A program made the position numbers and the translations under genes. The notes beneath the pieces were generated by a model, which was not told the DNA's origin, did not search any database, and was given only the letters and a program-made list of their open reading frames with translations. A stretch of DNA of 64,000 bases from Kalmusia sp. IMI 367209 (Eukaryota > Ascomycota > Dothideomycetes > Pleosporales > Didymosphaeriaceae), in assembly GCA_027946365.1 (NCBI GenBank), contig JAPEUQ010000017.1, forward strand, positions 372,001-436,000. Reading direction: 5' to 3'. Positions 36,584 through 48,229 of this stretch are shown in pieces. The stretch's first letter is position 1, and each line of letters begins with the position of its first letter.

Positions 36584-37989
36584 TACTTTGAGCTTCTTGT
36601 CTTATGCTTCCCGTTGGGAGTTTTAGTGGAGACTTTGTTGTGAAGAAAGAAAAGCAACCGACCCCTGAAAGGGGGCTGTTATCTGGTATAAAGGAATTGT
36701 GCCGCAAATTATTGGAAGTGTTTCAGAGCGCAATACGGCGACCGAAAGTTGACAGGTCCGAACCAATCGTGGAAGGGACAAGTGTCACACTATTCACCGG
36801 AAAATTGTACAGCGGTAGAGTGGCTAATGTCCGTGCCATGGATGCGAAGAGTAGAGAGCAGAGTTTGTTCTGGTGTTGGCACTGGAGGGCGTAGCAGGGC
36901 GTAGCAGGGCATGTCACCGAGAGACTAACCGGACTAGGAAAAGGACCGAACAGAATCTGGGCAGCTGAAGCTGCCCCCAACACCCCGCTCACTGTGGACG
37001 ATTTATCGCTCATCCTACTAGCCGTTGCGAAAGTGAGAATTGTTTCATAACTCTCTAAACGGACTGTTTGTGTCACTTAAAGAGTGCCCGCGATGAATTG
37101 TTCGCGCGCTTTGTGCGCGTAAGATGTGGTTCTAACAGCTAGGAGGGGGAGGGCTTGGAGCAGACGAAGCTCGCGAGTACGAGGAGGGTTAATTGCAAGG
37201 CATGTCATCGCGGCGCACGCCTAGAAAAAATTTCACCTTGAGAAACCAGACAAGAACTTTGCACTGGGCCTCCATGAAATCTGCCCCCGCGCTGAGGCCT
37301 TTGGGGGTGGGCAGTTGACTTGATGATAGGAAAATTTAACAGTGCATCCAAGTCAGAGACACTGTGCAGGTGTAACATACCAAATCTTACGATGTCTGAA
37401 GTAAGAAAGCACAAACGAGTTATTCTAAGGTCGATACAAGACTAAGTTGCTTACAACTGTCAGTTTCATAAAAACTCATTGCCACTTCCATACATAAACA
37501 CGGAGGCGCGGGCAATCGAACGGACTCATCTTGCTGTCAGATGAACTTGCCTGTTTTCTAAGCCATCAACACGGGCGTCAAATGTCCTTGGAACATTTGC
37601 CTTTTTCCATGGCAAAGTTGGGGCTAAATGACCATTTCATCAGACGAAACCTCGCCATTTCAGCTACTGGGCGTACATTGCTTAGCGGACCCTCGTACAC
37701 CCGACGAGACCACCGCCCACAATTGCGGTTCTCCGGTGACACAACGTCCGAACTATGCTTGATACCTTCGACAAGTAAATCATATTTATACTTCAGTACA
37801 GGAGCGCGTGGAGATACTCCGCTTCTTCAACACACTCTTTATCAAGTTTCGTCACAGTCTTTACTGCAAACACTCTTCCATTATATTTTCATTCTTTTTC
37901 TTTTCGCCTCCTACTGTTGACCAGTCTTTCACAATCTTTTCATAGTCTTTTCGTCTATTGTATGGTTGGTTGCCAAATTTTCAGCAGTC
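36584..37989. other. intergenic between divergent genes
   Basis: About 1.4 kb upstream of both the F-box gene and the secreted protein at 37990. Open frames at 36604-36894 and 37531-37920 lack motifs. The latter runs into a CT-rich leader and is probably 5' UTR. Confidence 0.5.
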
Positions 37990-39937
37990 ATGAAGGCTTC
38001 TAGCTTGTTGCTCATTACGGGATTGCTCGAAGCTGGGAACGCCATTGACTGCCATTTCGAGCATTCTGTTTCAAACGACGCGATCTCTACGGCCACTACG
38101 CTGTCGCAGGGTTTGCAAGTTCCAGTTTCAACTTTTTGTCGCAAAGGTGTTGACCGTATCGATGACATTTTTACTTTCAATCAAGGGGAGGTTACGTTCC
38201 AGGTTGTTCCAGTCCAGGATGGAGCTAGGGTTCCAGTGGAGGAATGCCTCTCGGCCTTTCAGTCTATCTTTAGCCTCTGTGTGGGAAAACACCATGTTTG
38301 GGGCGGCGAATTCTTCACTGATAAGGTGATCTTCGATCTTCACCACACTGATCTTCGCAAAAGAGACGTCGACAACATTGGGTACTACGGGAACAACAAC
38401 GATGAAGATACACCATCTGAACTAGCGATCTTCGAAGCACTCGAAGGAAGACATGTATTGGAGAACGAGAAGGCGCATTTGGAAGCAATGAATCTCGCTC
38501 CAAGGCGAGCCCGTGGTGGACGCACTAGACGTCCAAGACCCAGCCGACCAAAGCCATCGCGCAAGTCAAAGCCACAGTCAAAACCAAAGCCGCCAAAGCC
38601 AACCCCCAAGCCGAAGCCTCCAACCTCCAAGACCCAGTCTCGTCACTCTACCAAAACTTCCTCCGGGAAACCCGAGCCTTCCGTAGCATGCAAGGTCCTG
38701 AACAAACGGGTGAAGCAAGAGCTCGCAGCCATGGCACGCTCGGCCAGATTGAGGAATCGTGACGAAGCCACTCCCAGCGAAGGTACATCGCAACTTGAAA
38801 AAAGAACAAGCCCCAAAAGTGCGAAGGGTTGTGGAATTGATATCTTCGCCAACCGGTATCCGCAACGTAATGAGATGTCAAGCAATGCCCTTGCATATGG
38901 CTATTCCCAACCAAATATCTGCCTCAACTTTCAGTTTGTAGGTGGGCCATATCACAGAAGACAACAAGGTACCATCGAGTCTATGTTCGACGTGGAACAC
39001 ACGCTGGAGTGGAGCACGGTAACTCATTTTTGGGATTGGATCAATACGAAACAAGAAGCATTCCAGCGGCCTAATCCCGAGCCAGGCAGCACTGGCCGTG
39101 TTGACTTCTGCAAATTCTGGAAGGCTGTATGGAATCAGGGCCCGGCTATCCCGATCGGCGGACAGACACTCACACCGAATCAGCACGTTGCACATGCCTA
39201 CCCGTCGAACACCAGATTCAAGGACGAGTTCGCGTTTCTCCAGGATATACTCAACCAAACGCCGAAGCAGCAAATGTGGGCTATGAAAGACACACCTGGA
39301 ATCTTCAACGTTGCAAAGATGAAGAGGAAGATTTCTGGACCATCAGCAACAGTGGTGAAAGCAAGAGAAGCCATGATCATGCTCAAGGCACTTTTGGGAG
39401 CGCACTCGTAAGTCCTTTATGTACTACTAGCCTCCTCTACAGATATACTGACTTCATGTCTGTTCTAGCTATATGAAAACTCCGCACGTCAACCAGATCC
39501 TCGGGAAGCAAAAGTCCCGCATTGGCAAAGCTCTTGAAGCCATCGACAAAGAACTCCCCAATCACCCCCGCCAGGACGCTGGGGGCCAACCCTTCACCCC
39601 TTGGAAGCGAATTGGTCTGAAAAACTACTGGGACAAGTACATGGATATGAAATTCAACGCTGCAATTACTAGAACGCAATACTCAATGGAGACCCATCTG
39701 AGGCAAGCGGAGCAACGCTGGATACGAGACGCGACAAACCGACAGCCAAACCAACAGACACCGCAGCATAGGGAGCTGAGGGATATGATTCGTGCTGTTG
39801 CGAAGAGGTGGAGGAAAGATAAGAACGCGTGGAGTAGGCCGGCTAGCTGGGGAGTTAAGGGAGGTGTGGGGGGAAACAGGCATCCAAAACCCGGTGCGGG
39901 TTTAGGCAATAGTGCAGATCACTTGCCGGCACTGTAA
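37990..39937 (+). CDS. secreted modular protein with EHTLEW domain
   Basis: Two exons, 37990-39407 and 39469-39937 (61-nt GT-AG intron), give 628 residues. I start at the ATG at 37990, which directly begins a signal peptide (about 1-18). A Cys-containing N-terminal domain has VEECLSAF (83-90), as in the gene at 30933. KR sites lie at 124-125, 239-240 and 271-272. Residues 171-229 are an Arg/Lys/Pro/Ser-rich linker. The C-terminal domain (273-628) starts GCGIDIFANRY and contains FDVEHTLEW (333-341), HFWDW and a basic, helical tail. The EHxLEW motif reminds me of C-terminal regions of killer-toxin-like fungal class V chitinases, but no chitinase domain is present. The basic tail would suit a nucleic-acid- or membrane-binding role; this is a guess. 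Confidence 0.8.
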
Positions 39938-41869
39938 AGGGATATAGCCGCTAAGCAGCTGGATATTCTGTTGTTTTTCAGGCGTAATCTGTAGTATTAC
40001 TCCTTGTAAATCCCTCTTTGCTACGTACCAAGATCTGAGTCATACCTAGCCTAGGTACCAAAGTGTTATGACAGTATTGTATATCACATTCCCTACAGCT
40101 TATCTTGGTATGAATGCTCGAACTTCTAGCATGGCGTCACCTTCTCAAAACTTTTCCTGACTTAGGCGGAATGTAGCTTCAAGCCCACTTGATCATGGTA
40201 AGCTTAACGCTAGAAATAGTAGAGATCACGGCCCACCTAGCTGCACGGGTTCTGTGTCGAGGCAGATTAGCGACGAGAGAAAATGTATTAGTATAGGCCG
40301 CTCTAGGCACCGTGTTAGTGTAATGAATTCATAATCTTTTAGTTATCTATAATTTGTTTCCTAGTCTTATTTCCGAGTTATCAAGATTATGTCTCTTAAA
40401 AGATCTATGGAAGGGGAGCCTCGACGAACCAAGCGCATGAGAGGCTCGAAGGGAACAATAGTGACCTCCCAGGCATTTAGATTCCTACGGCTTTCAGCAG
40501 ATGAGTGATCTAAAAGAATCCCTATAGTAAAGTAATAGATAATCTAGAGGTTCGCAATTCAACATTTGAAATTTGGCTGCTATCTCCAAGTGGTTCTTCG
40601 CGGCATCGCCCAGCCCGTTATCCGAAGAAGGACGTTAAAACTCCAGATTTAACGTATGTCTGCAAGTAGATGCAAGCAGAGATCCATTCACTTTACCTCG
40701 GCAGAACCGTTCACATCACACTTTCGAGATTCGTTTCCGACTTTCTTTCACCATCTGAGGAGCTGAAGACAAACATGAGGCTTGTCATAGAAGTGGGCAC
40801 GATATACAGAAACTTTCCAGTTGATCTCGTACCGGCCTTTGCTGGATTGTGATATCAAATAAGATTAAGGTGTGCTTCCGAAATAGCTCAAAAGCGGGTG
40901 ATCGAGGCTTACCTCGAATACTCAACAAGGCGTTCCGCACCCACTGGAGTCAATGGCAGGCACTGATACAGGAGGAAATCTACAGGTTTGAGCTGCATCC
41001 ATGAACCGAGAGGTTCGCGATTGATTTTGGACATAACCGCTTGAAGAATGATCGATTGAACGAATTGATCATAGAAGAGACCGTTCGCGAAAAGAACTGT
41101 GCTGGAAGCTTGAGATCGCGCAATCGACTCACTATACGATTTGCGTGCAGGAAAACTATTTTATTCCAGGTTGAAGCCCTTAAGAGAAAATAGAAAGGTA
41201 GGAATAGGGGTAATGTAGGCTGGTACAGCGCTGGTAAAGAGTTGCGTTCGTTGGGCAAAATGGTCGGTAGCCTTCGGGCCGTACAGTAAGTTAGATGCTT
41301 CAGTCTCTTCAGATTTAGATTGCTATGTCCAAACTTCCGTCAACTAGTGTAACTTAGGGCTGTGGTTCCCCTTCACTCGAGGATAAGGAGATAATGCTTC
41401 CCTAATGTATTTAATACTCCACATAATTAATGAAATGATGGCTTCATCTACTAAGATGAGCCTGGCCTGTTCCATCGTTATTTTATATACAGCAATCGCC
41501 GGAAGTCACTGAGGGTCTTGCTCTTACAGCTGAACGGTTACTTCGATCGTACGTTCGATGATAATGAAGACAGTCATGACAGCGATGTTGAAGAACGGAA
41601 TCGGTTGCAGAGGAGGGCGAAAGTTACGATGATTAGAAAGGTGAGAGCCCAAAACAATGGAGTATCTGGGTGTGCTGACCTTCGCATAGAAATAGATATT
41701 TGGGAGACCCTCAAACTAAGGGTTGATGAAGCGAAATCAGACCATCATCGACTATCTTGTTTGGAGATTCAAACAGTATGGGACGAACTGTACAATTAGG
41801 AAAAAGCACTAAACTTAGACACTAATCATTCATATTGAAGGAGAATCCTTATACGACCTTTCAGGGCCG
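39938..41869. other. 1.9 kb without a supported gene
   Basis: Mixed sequence with AT-rich patches at 40000-40560. The minus frame 41258-40980 and plus frame 41518-41799 are open but unrecognised. The latter could be an upstream remnant of the following F-box-type relic. Confidence 0.4.
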
Positions 41870-42573
41870 ATGATGAGGTGGGAGGATGTGTTCCATACGC
41901 ATATTGTCAACGACGGCTGGCTACGAAGCTGCACAAAGTTACCACTCACAAAGTTGGTTTCGATCACATCATTCATCGTTACAGCATATGAAGATGTAGA
42001 TATCTGGCCGGCTGTAGTGGGACTACATGATAGCAGAAACATTGCTCAATCTTGGAGAGCTAAGGCTTTTTGGCTCGGACTGGCAGAGGAGGTGGACCAT
42101 GTTGCGCTCGGAATTGAGAGACGGTGAGTCGTTTCCCTCGTGAAAAATTCCATCTTTCTGACCTGAACGTTTTCTTCAACCCTTGCAGAGCGTATCAAAG
42201 AATTATCGCGAAAGTCACTTCGAACCTTCAGATTGCGTCTTCCCTTTAAGTATTCAATAAACCACGATGTGCATCCGCCGAGTCTTGTACGAAATGGGAT
42301 GGATATGCTCAGCAAGTCTCTACATACTCTGCTCACCAACCTCTTTACGCTGTCCGCAAATGTCAACCAGTTGTCCCCAATACTCTTTTGGGATCCCAGC
42401 GTCAAGGCATCAGGCGTGCTTTATCCAAATCTAAGAAAACTCCACGTCGATACTGGCTTCGAAACAACGTCCGGGCACTCTCACGGAAGGATTGGCGATC
42501 CACCGACCCGCTTTCGTTTCTGCTGACTAGCGTTCTTTGCCTTCGAGTTTTGTTTTCTTCAGCGGCGAGGTAA
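41870..42573 (+). pseudogene. decayed F-box-family protein fragment
   Basis: The frame at 41870 carries ITSFIVTAYEDVDIWPAVVG. The sense then moves to another frame (ETLLNLGELRLFGSDW, MLRSELRD), crosses a normal-looking intron (GTGAGT to TTGCAG) and continues as ERIKELSRKSLRTFRLRLPF, SLVRNGMDMLSKSLHTLL, NVNQL, LFWDPS and YPNLRKLHVDTGFET. At least one frame change near 42010 and loss of both ends make it a pseudogene. It matches the relic at 2725-3318, in opposite orientation and about 39 kb away. Confidence 0.65.
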
Positions 42574-43839
42574 TGGCAAAGTTGCTAATTAGAGATGGTC
42601 ATCTCTTGCTCTTCATTCCGTCGAATATCCTCACGGGGTTCTCACAGACAAAGCCGTAAAGCTGAAGTTTGAGACCTGGATGATGTGAAGGGTTTCCGTT
42701 ATTATCACGGAATGCCTTTTGAAGAAATGTCAGGATTTACTTCGTAGGCGGCGCTTGACGCGAGGCAAATATTACCTTATCAGCAACCTCTTTAACTACT
42801 TGGAGCTCATTTCCGTTGATAGTGCGGAAAAACCGAGACCGCTTCACGGATAACGTTGCTTTGCGCGATTCCCTTGTATTGTATTCTAGCTTACTTCCTA
42901 TCTCTTTATACAAAGGCCTGAGCACTTCATGCAAGAGGGGGAAACGGGTTGTTGTCTGCCTTTTTCAGAAAAAGGACAAGATTCGTTATTTTGACGACCC
43001 TCAACAGCGCAAGGTGTCGCTTGAACTCTGTAACACGAGCGCTAAAAGCTGTGAGCACGGCCGTTAGCGTCGATTGGGAAAAGCTAACCGAACGCGGGTT
43101 GAGGCTGCCAAATCCGGCGGCCCACGACGGTACGCCTTCCCTAACCCTTCTCCACACCCTTCCGTTTATAGTATATATGCTTTGCCTTCTTTGTACCCGC
43201 GCAAGATTATTAGGCTGACCTCTGCCGCACGCAGCCTGTTCATCGTTCAGTCCTCGCACCGCTCGCTGTCCTGATTTACCGCACCATCCTTGCGGATCTC
43301 ACAAATCGTCGCAGCGCACGCAGCTGTGCACATACACTCGCGTATCTGCATCGAGGGGGAAGTGGATTTCTCTCAGGCCAGGCTGTGCGGCTACGGCGAG
43401 ACTTGCAGCGCGCGGCGTCGGAGGGCGCAACAGTTATCTTATGTGCATGTGGGGTCCTGATGGGATTTTAATAGAATGGAGAGGGTGATAGGAGTAAAAA
43501 TTAGAAGTGGTTGTATAAGAGCGGGAGTAGCGATTATGCTGAGAGTATAGAATGAAATGAAAAGGCAATGAGAGGGTAAGGTTTTAAGATTATGGAGATT
43601 GGGGAGAACGGGAATGGGTGTGTGGGGATTGAGGGGTGGTGAGAAGAGTTGTTAGGCATTAAAGGGGTGCGAGAAGTGGAGGAGAGTTGTGGAAGAGAAG
43701 AGAATTGGAGGTATGAGAAGAGAGTGACATTGTATTGAGCGGAGGTTATGGGAAGGGATGTCAGATTCACGAAGTTCTTCAGGCGGCTAGCGGGCTGACT
43801 CTGTATACTTCTACACACACTCTCTGAGCGTATAAGTCC
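42574..43839. other. intergenic with purine-rich tract
   Basis: No gene supported. 43480-43740 is a long purine-rich stretch on the plus strand, described separately. 42950-43430 has several frames without motifs. Confidence 0.45.
43480..43740. repeat. purine-rich low-complexity tract
   Basis: About 260 bases in which G and A dominate the plus strand (runs such as GAGAAGAGTTG and GAAGAGAAGAGAATTGGAGG), just downstream of the UstYa-like gene end. No protein motif is seen. The pyrimidine side is transcribed in the direction of the neighbouring gene and may belong to its 3' UTR. Confidence 0.55.
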
Positions 43840-44776
43840 TTAAGTATCCGGAAAAGATCCAATACCTCTACTATCCGAACTCCTTACTTTTTCCGCCCAC
43901 TCCGACACTTTGCTAAAATCACGACACTGGTGAGCCGTTCCCCAAACCTTAGTCCCATTCTCATCAGGCATTACTGGCTCCAGCGTTACGTCAACGTTAC
44001 ACGTCAAGTGGTTTCGTAGTAGCTCTATACAATGATTCGCATGGGTGGCAAGATGGGTTACATTAATAACATCTTTCTGTCCTCCTGTCTCATCGATCAG
44101 TCGGAGGAGCGTGAAGTAGGATTGACGCAGAGCGAACTTTCAGGAAATAAGAAGTTAGCGTGAGTGTCTTCAGATGTTTCACTCCCACTTTAGTGTTCAA
44201 TGACTCACCAGGCAATGTAGCTGGTGATATGCAGCTATGTTGTAAAGTGGATTCCCATAGTCGTTTAGGACAGGAAGACGTATCCATCCTCGGCCCCCTA
44301 GAAATTGATATATTAATATGACGTAAGACTTAGTATGCATTCCACTTACGGGGAATCATGGAAGCCCATTCCTCTTCAACTAGGTCGTCAGATTGATCAA
44401 CGAAAGCCCTATCATAGTGAAACTCCCGTGACACGATCGGAACTAGTGTCAGTCAGACTAACACTGTTTAGATGACAGTAAGGTAGTTCACACATGGCGG
44501 AATGAGACCCTGAACGTCTATGCTAGATTGTTCTGCTGAGAGAAAGGTTGAAGAATGGCTCTCCCAAGGATTAAAGATTGTTCCAGCGAGAAATAGAAAA
44601 GACCCAATAACAAAGAGAATGATGCAATGGAGGGTAGATCGCCAGCGATTTTTCCATGTTGGCTGCGTATAGCTTCTTGAATTTTCGCTATAATCCAGGT
44701 TTCTGGAGTTGCTGCTGTTTCCCTTGTCGTCGTCGTCGCTAAAGGGAAGTCGAGTGTAGATACTCTCAAGACTCAT
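43840..44776 (-). CDS. UstYa-like oxidase (DUF3328), gene A
   Basis: Member of the UstYa family, metal-dependent oxidases that crosslink or cyclise peptides in dikaritin and related pathways. Exons 44776-44494, 44442-44350, 44297-44209 and 44136-43840 are all GT-AG and give 253 residues. A membrane segment (residues about 51-72) follows an acidic N-terminus. The family pattern is complete: EEEWASMIPRGRGW, then HQLHC at 150-154, and a second HxxHC as HANHC at 187-191 within HCIELLRNHLTC. No damage. It is divergent from genes B and C in exon structure. It forms the left end of the 43.8-50.8 kb cluster. Confidence 0.9.
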
Positions 44777-45487
44777 GGCATACAGAAATAAAGTGGCAGG
44801 ATATGTAAGAAATTTGAAAGGTTTTGGGATATTTTACGCACATGACGCGACTCGATCCTCAGGATTTCTGCCTCGCCCCAACGTCAGATGCAGATCATTT
44901 AGTCAATGTGTAACCTTACCCCGTCAAATGAAGTTGCTCAACAATGACCTGCCTATTTGGCTTCCCTATCTCGATATTTAATATAACTCCGTCCCCGATT
45001 TTAATATCGGATAATTTGGGCATTAACACACTGCTGTCATTTACACTGCAGCGAGGAATATGGTGGGGGGCCAGTACAGATCATGAGAGAATGTGTTATG
45101 GTTGCCTTCTTGATTGAACTTAAATTAACCTGGAGTGAGGAATCTCTTGCGTGAATCTTCTATGAGTATCAATGATGTGATGACGCAATCAACAGTCATC
45201 AATTACCGCTTCTTACCATTCATTATATCATAGGTATTCGAAGTTGTGCATTGCTAGTAGGCTTCATTAGAAGGACTCTTCTATAGTTTTATGTATAAGA
45301 AGTAAAAATTTGTCCCCTCTAGCAAGTCCAAATTGTACCCCCTATTATAAAGCACAACTCCAAGTATTAGAGATACAACCAAGGAATCCCCTTAGACTAT
45401 TGTTCCTGAGTTCCCCAAATCGTTCGGTTCGTTAGACCGCAAAAGCGAACTGAGGATGCTAAGTGAGACGATTAGTATAGTCGATTG
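44777..45487. other. intergenic between UstYa A and the rhodopsin-like gene
   Basis: About 710 AT-rich bases. I looked for small secreted-peptide frames and found none convincing. Confidence 0.45.
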
Positions 45488-46917
45488 CTACCATTGGGAA
45501 AAGGGATCAACCCACGAGCCATGGTGAACACGACGCCAGGCAAACAGATTCGATTGCTTAGGTGTTCTTTTGCTTTCGGAGTTAAAACCAGGTATCGAGG
45601 CAGCTGATCGGTTCCCATTTATCTCTCTATGATCTACTGAAGAGTTTGAGTCGTTATCTCTAGATCTACGAGACTGTAATTTTTTCACTACAAGTCGGGC
45701 AACTGGTCCGAGTAAGGGTAGATTGCCTGCGATTATCCCCAGGCCCGCCTCTATTAGGGTCCAGTAAGTTATTGCTGCAAGGTAGTCTGTGTGTTTTAGT
45801 GCCCAAAATATGCAAACAGAGAGAATAGCATACAGGTGTCAAAATCAGGGTCGCCCCTCGCGGCTAGAGGTCACTTAGTGGCATGCTTTATGAAGGACTA
45901 CACTCATCTCACCAGCTTTCGCTGTTTGAATATTGATAACAGTCCGGGTTATACTGGCAGCTGTTGTTCTTGCTACAGGTCAGTATGTTGACAATTGCGA
46001 TTCAATACTCACTTACATAATTCCCATACCAAATACACAGCATATGCCTATCTTCTTCTTCCAATCCCATGATAAGCGTAGAACTACACATCTATTAGCT
46101 TTTCGCCTTCGAAAATAGAGAGAAGTTATTAATTTACTGATCGGAATCGGTAGGCTAACAATGAGAACATCTGTGGCGACATCGATGTAGCACTGACTTA
46201 GGTACATCGGGATGTTCGGTTGAGGAGCCTCCTCGGGCGTAATCGTCCATATAATGCTGAGAGGGTGATACTCAAATAAGTTAGAAAAGAAGTATCCAAC
46301 CGTCCATGTATAGGAGATGATTATCAGAGTCATAGATATGGTATCGAAGAACCTGTGATGACTATTCCCGAAAACGCGACGGTAAAAAAACAGCACTGAG
46401 ATCTTGGTAGGACCAATGGCGAGGAGCTGCGACAGTCTGTTTCCAAATGAAGCCTAGCGATTCTTAATCTGTTGCTAGAATGTCCAAGATCATGCTCATA
46501 CCCTCATGTGAAACCAAAATTGCTCATCATATAGAACTTCACCTATATCATTTCGCTTGAGACGTTTTCCAAGCCCTCCACAAGCGGTATCTTTCAGACA
46601 GATGTGAGTTGATGTATGCAGAAGACACTTCTCTAGAAAATGACGCACCCAAGACTAACAAGACGGCCGTTGTAATGCATCCAAGCTGAAGCGGCGTCAA
46701 CCTTCTTCATCAGCAGGTACATTATGTAGCATACCAGAGCGATGAGAATTGTCCAATCGTCGGAGAGTAGTTGAGCCCCCTTGATCCGTCTAGCCCAAAA
46801 TCGCAGACCAAGAAAAATTGTGGGTAAGAGCATAAATACAGCGGCAAAGACATAATGCTTGTTGGGAGATTCTTGCATGATTACAATCGGAGCAATTCGA
46901 TTGCTACTTGGACGCAT
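45488..46917 (-). CDS. Fung_rhodopsin-type integral membrane protein
   Basis: Multi-pass membrane protein of the fungal rhodopsin-like (PTH11-related) family; the role is unknown but it is often found in RiPP and other metabolite clusters. It starts at 46917 and ends at 45488, with about five exons. Segments in order: KHYVFAAVFMLLPTIFLGLRFWAR, LLSDDWTILIALV, GKRLKRNDIGEVLYDEQFWFH, IGPTKISVLFFYRRVFG, the long TM block ISYTWTVGYFFSN, QCYIDVATDVLIVSLPIPI, KKIGICCVFGMGI, then TTAASITRTVINIQTAKAG and, after a long intron, TYWTLIEAGLGIIAGNLPLLGP. A Ser-rich cytosolic tail ends it. Splices at 46396-46506 and near 46015-45967 are clear. The first intron and the segment near 46090 are less certain. 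Confidence 0.8.
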
Positions 46918-47268
46918 TCAATGTCTTGAAACGATGTGCGGTATTTAGCGCTAAAAGGAAAAAAGGCAACGGCCCCCACGCACTATTCAGGAATACAATA
47001 TTCCAATATAAGCTGTGTAACCATCGAAGAATTTCGCTCCCCGAGATGTGGCGAAGTGCAGCTTATTCTAGGCAAATGCCCCGCATTGATACTGACCTAT
47101 CAAAGCAATGCCTGTATTGGAGCCGATTGCGCGACATCGCCTGGAAAAGAAATTCGGATTAGCAAGTATCCTTAATTCCATTGAGATCTGTACATAGGAT
47201 AGTGTTCACTTAAATGCTTACTGACAATTCTCAATCCTCCGCTTTCGAGGCTTTCTCTTGTTTACGCG
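46918..47268. other. divergent promoter region
   Basis: About 350 bases between the rhodopsin-like gene (minus) and UstYa B (plus), so it probably carries both promoters. No further gene seen. Confidence 0.5.
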
Positions 47269-48229
47269 ATGTTCAAGCAGGATTCAGAAGAGGAGCCATT
47301 CCTCACAGTGCTAGACCTAGATCATACCAAATTTTCCCGTGGTTCCCGTATTCGGCATCTCCTTTCGGCCGGAATTATACATACTTGCATAACCGTCACT
47401 CTCATTGTCGTTTGCATCCTCACAAACCTACATGGGTGGAGGGCATCAACCACTCCAGCCTCAACACGATGTGTTCGCCCAAAGCTCATATTCTGTGAGA
47501 ATTCTTCTTACCTTTAGGTTCGAAGCTAATAACTCATAGCACCCGCTAAAAGTTCCATTAAATATGAGCGAAGAACACTACAACGTTCGGTTGATGACCA
47601 TAATATTTTCACTGGAAAACCTCGACCAGAACTTGACGAGGCTTGGGGGAGTTTATTAAGTCGTCAGTCTTAATCATAACATTAGATTTATTCGTTCTCT
47701 GAATGACACAACATCTAGCGATGACCATTAAGATCAGTAATGGCGAACTTGACACCATCGAAGAGTCATCAATTGCTTTGGCGAATGGAGAAGGCTACAT
47801 AGCCGAGATGGCTGTATTTCATGAGCTTCACTGCATTGTAAGGTCGTTTGCTTGACGATTAATCAAAGTTGGTGAATAATCAATAGAAACGCATTCGACG
47901 GCATATATATTTCGACTACTACTATCACAACATATCCGACGGGGAAAGAGAACGAGAAGATGTTCACATGAGTATGTCATGCTATCGATGTCATGCAGAA
48001 AAGCAACTGAATAGCCAAAGATCATTGCGTCGAATATTTAAGAGAGGCAGCAATGTGTCGCGGAGACATTGCTTTGTCCACGTTCGTGTGGAAAGACGGA
48101 AAACCGTTCTCGAAACAGTATAGCGATCATGAATGCGTGTATTGGCAGCAGCTAAGCGAATGGGCAACTGGCAGAGCGTTGGACTTATCTGATCTTTCGA
48201 TCCTAGAATCTCAGCCACGGAGAGACTAA
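47269..48229 (+). CDS. UstYa-like oxidase (DUF3328), gene B
   Basis: Exons 47269-47494, 47540-47659, 47719-47837, 47887-47971 and 48015-48229, all GT-AG, encode 254 residues. Acidic N-terminus, one membrane segment (about 31-51), then PRPELDEAWGSLL, ANGEGYIAEMAVFHELHC with HELHC at 150-154, the family block RRHIYFDYYYHNI, and the second metal motif HMTKDHC ending at 188, within HCVEYLREAAMC. The tail WKDGKPFSKQYSDHECV is also typical. Exons 3 and 5 have exactly the lengths (119 and 215) of those in gene C, pointing to duplication. Likely a membrane-bound peptide-modifying oxidase. Confidence 0.92.
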
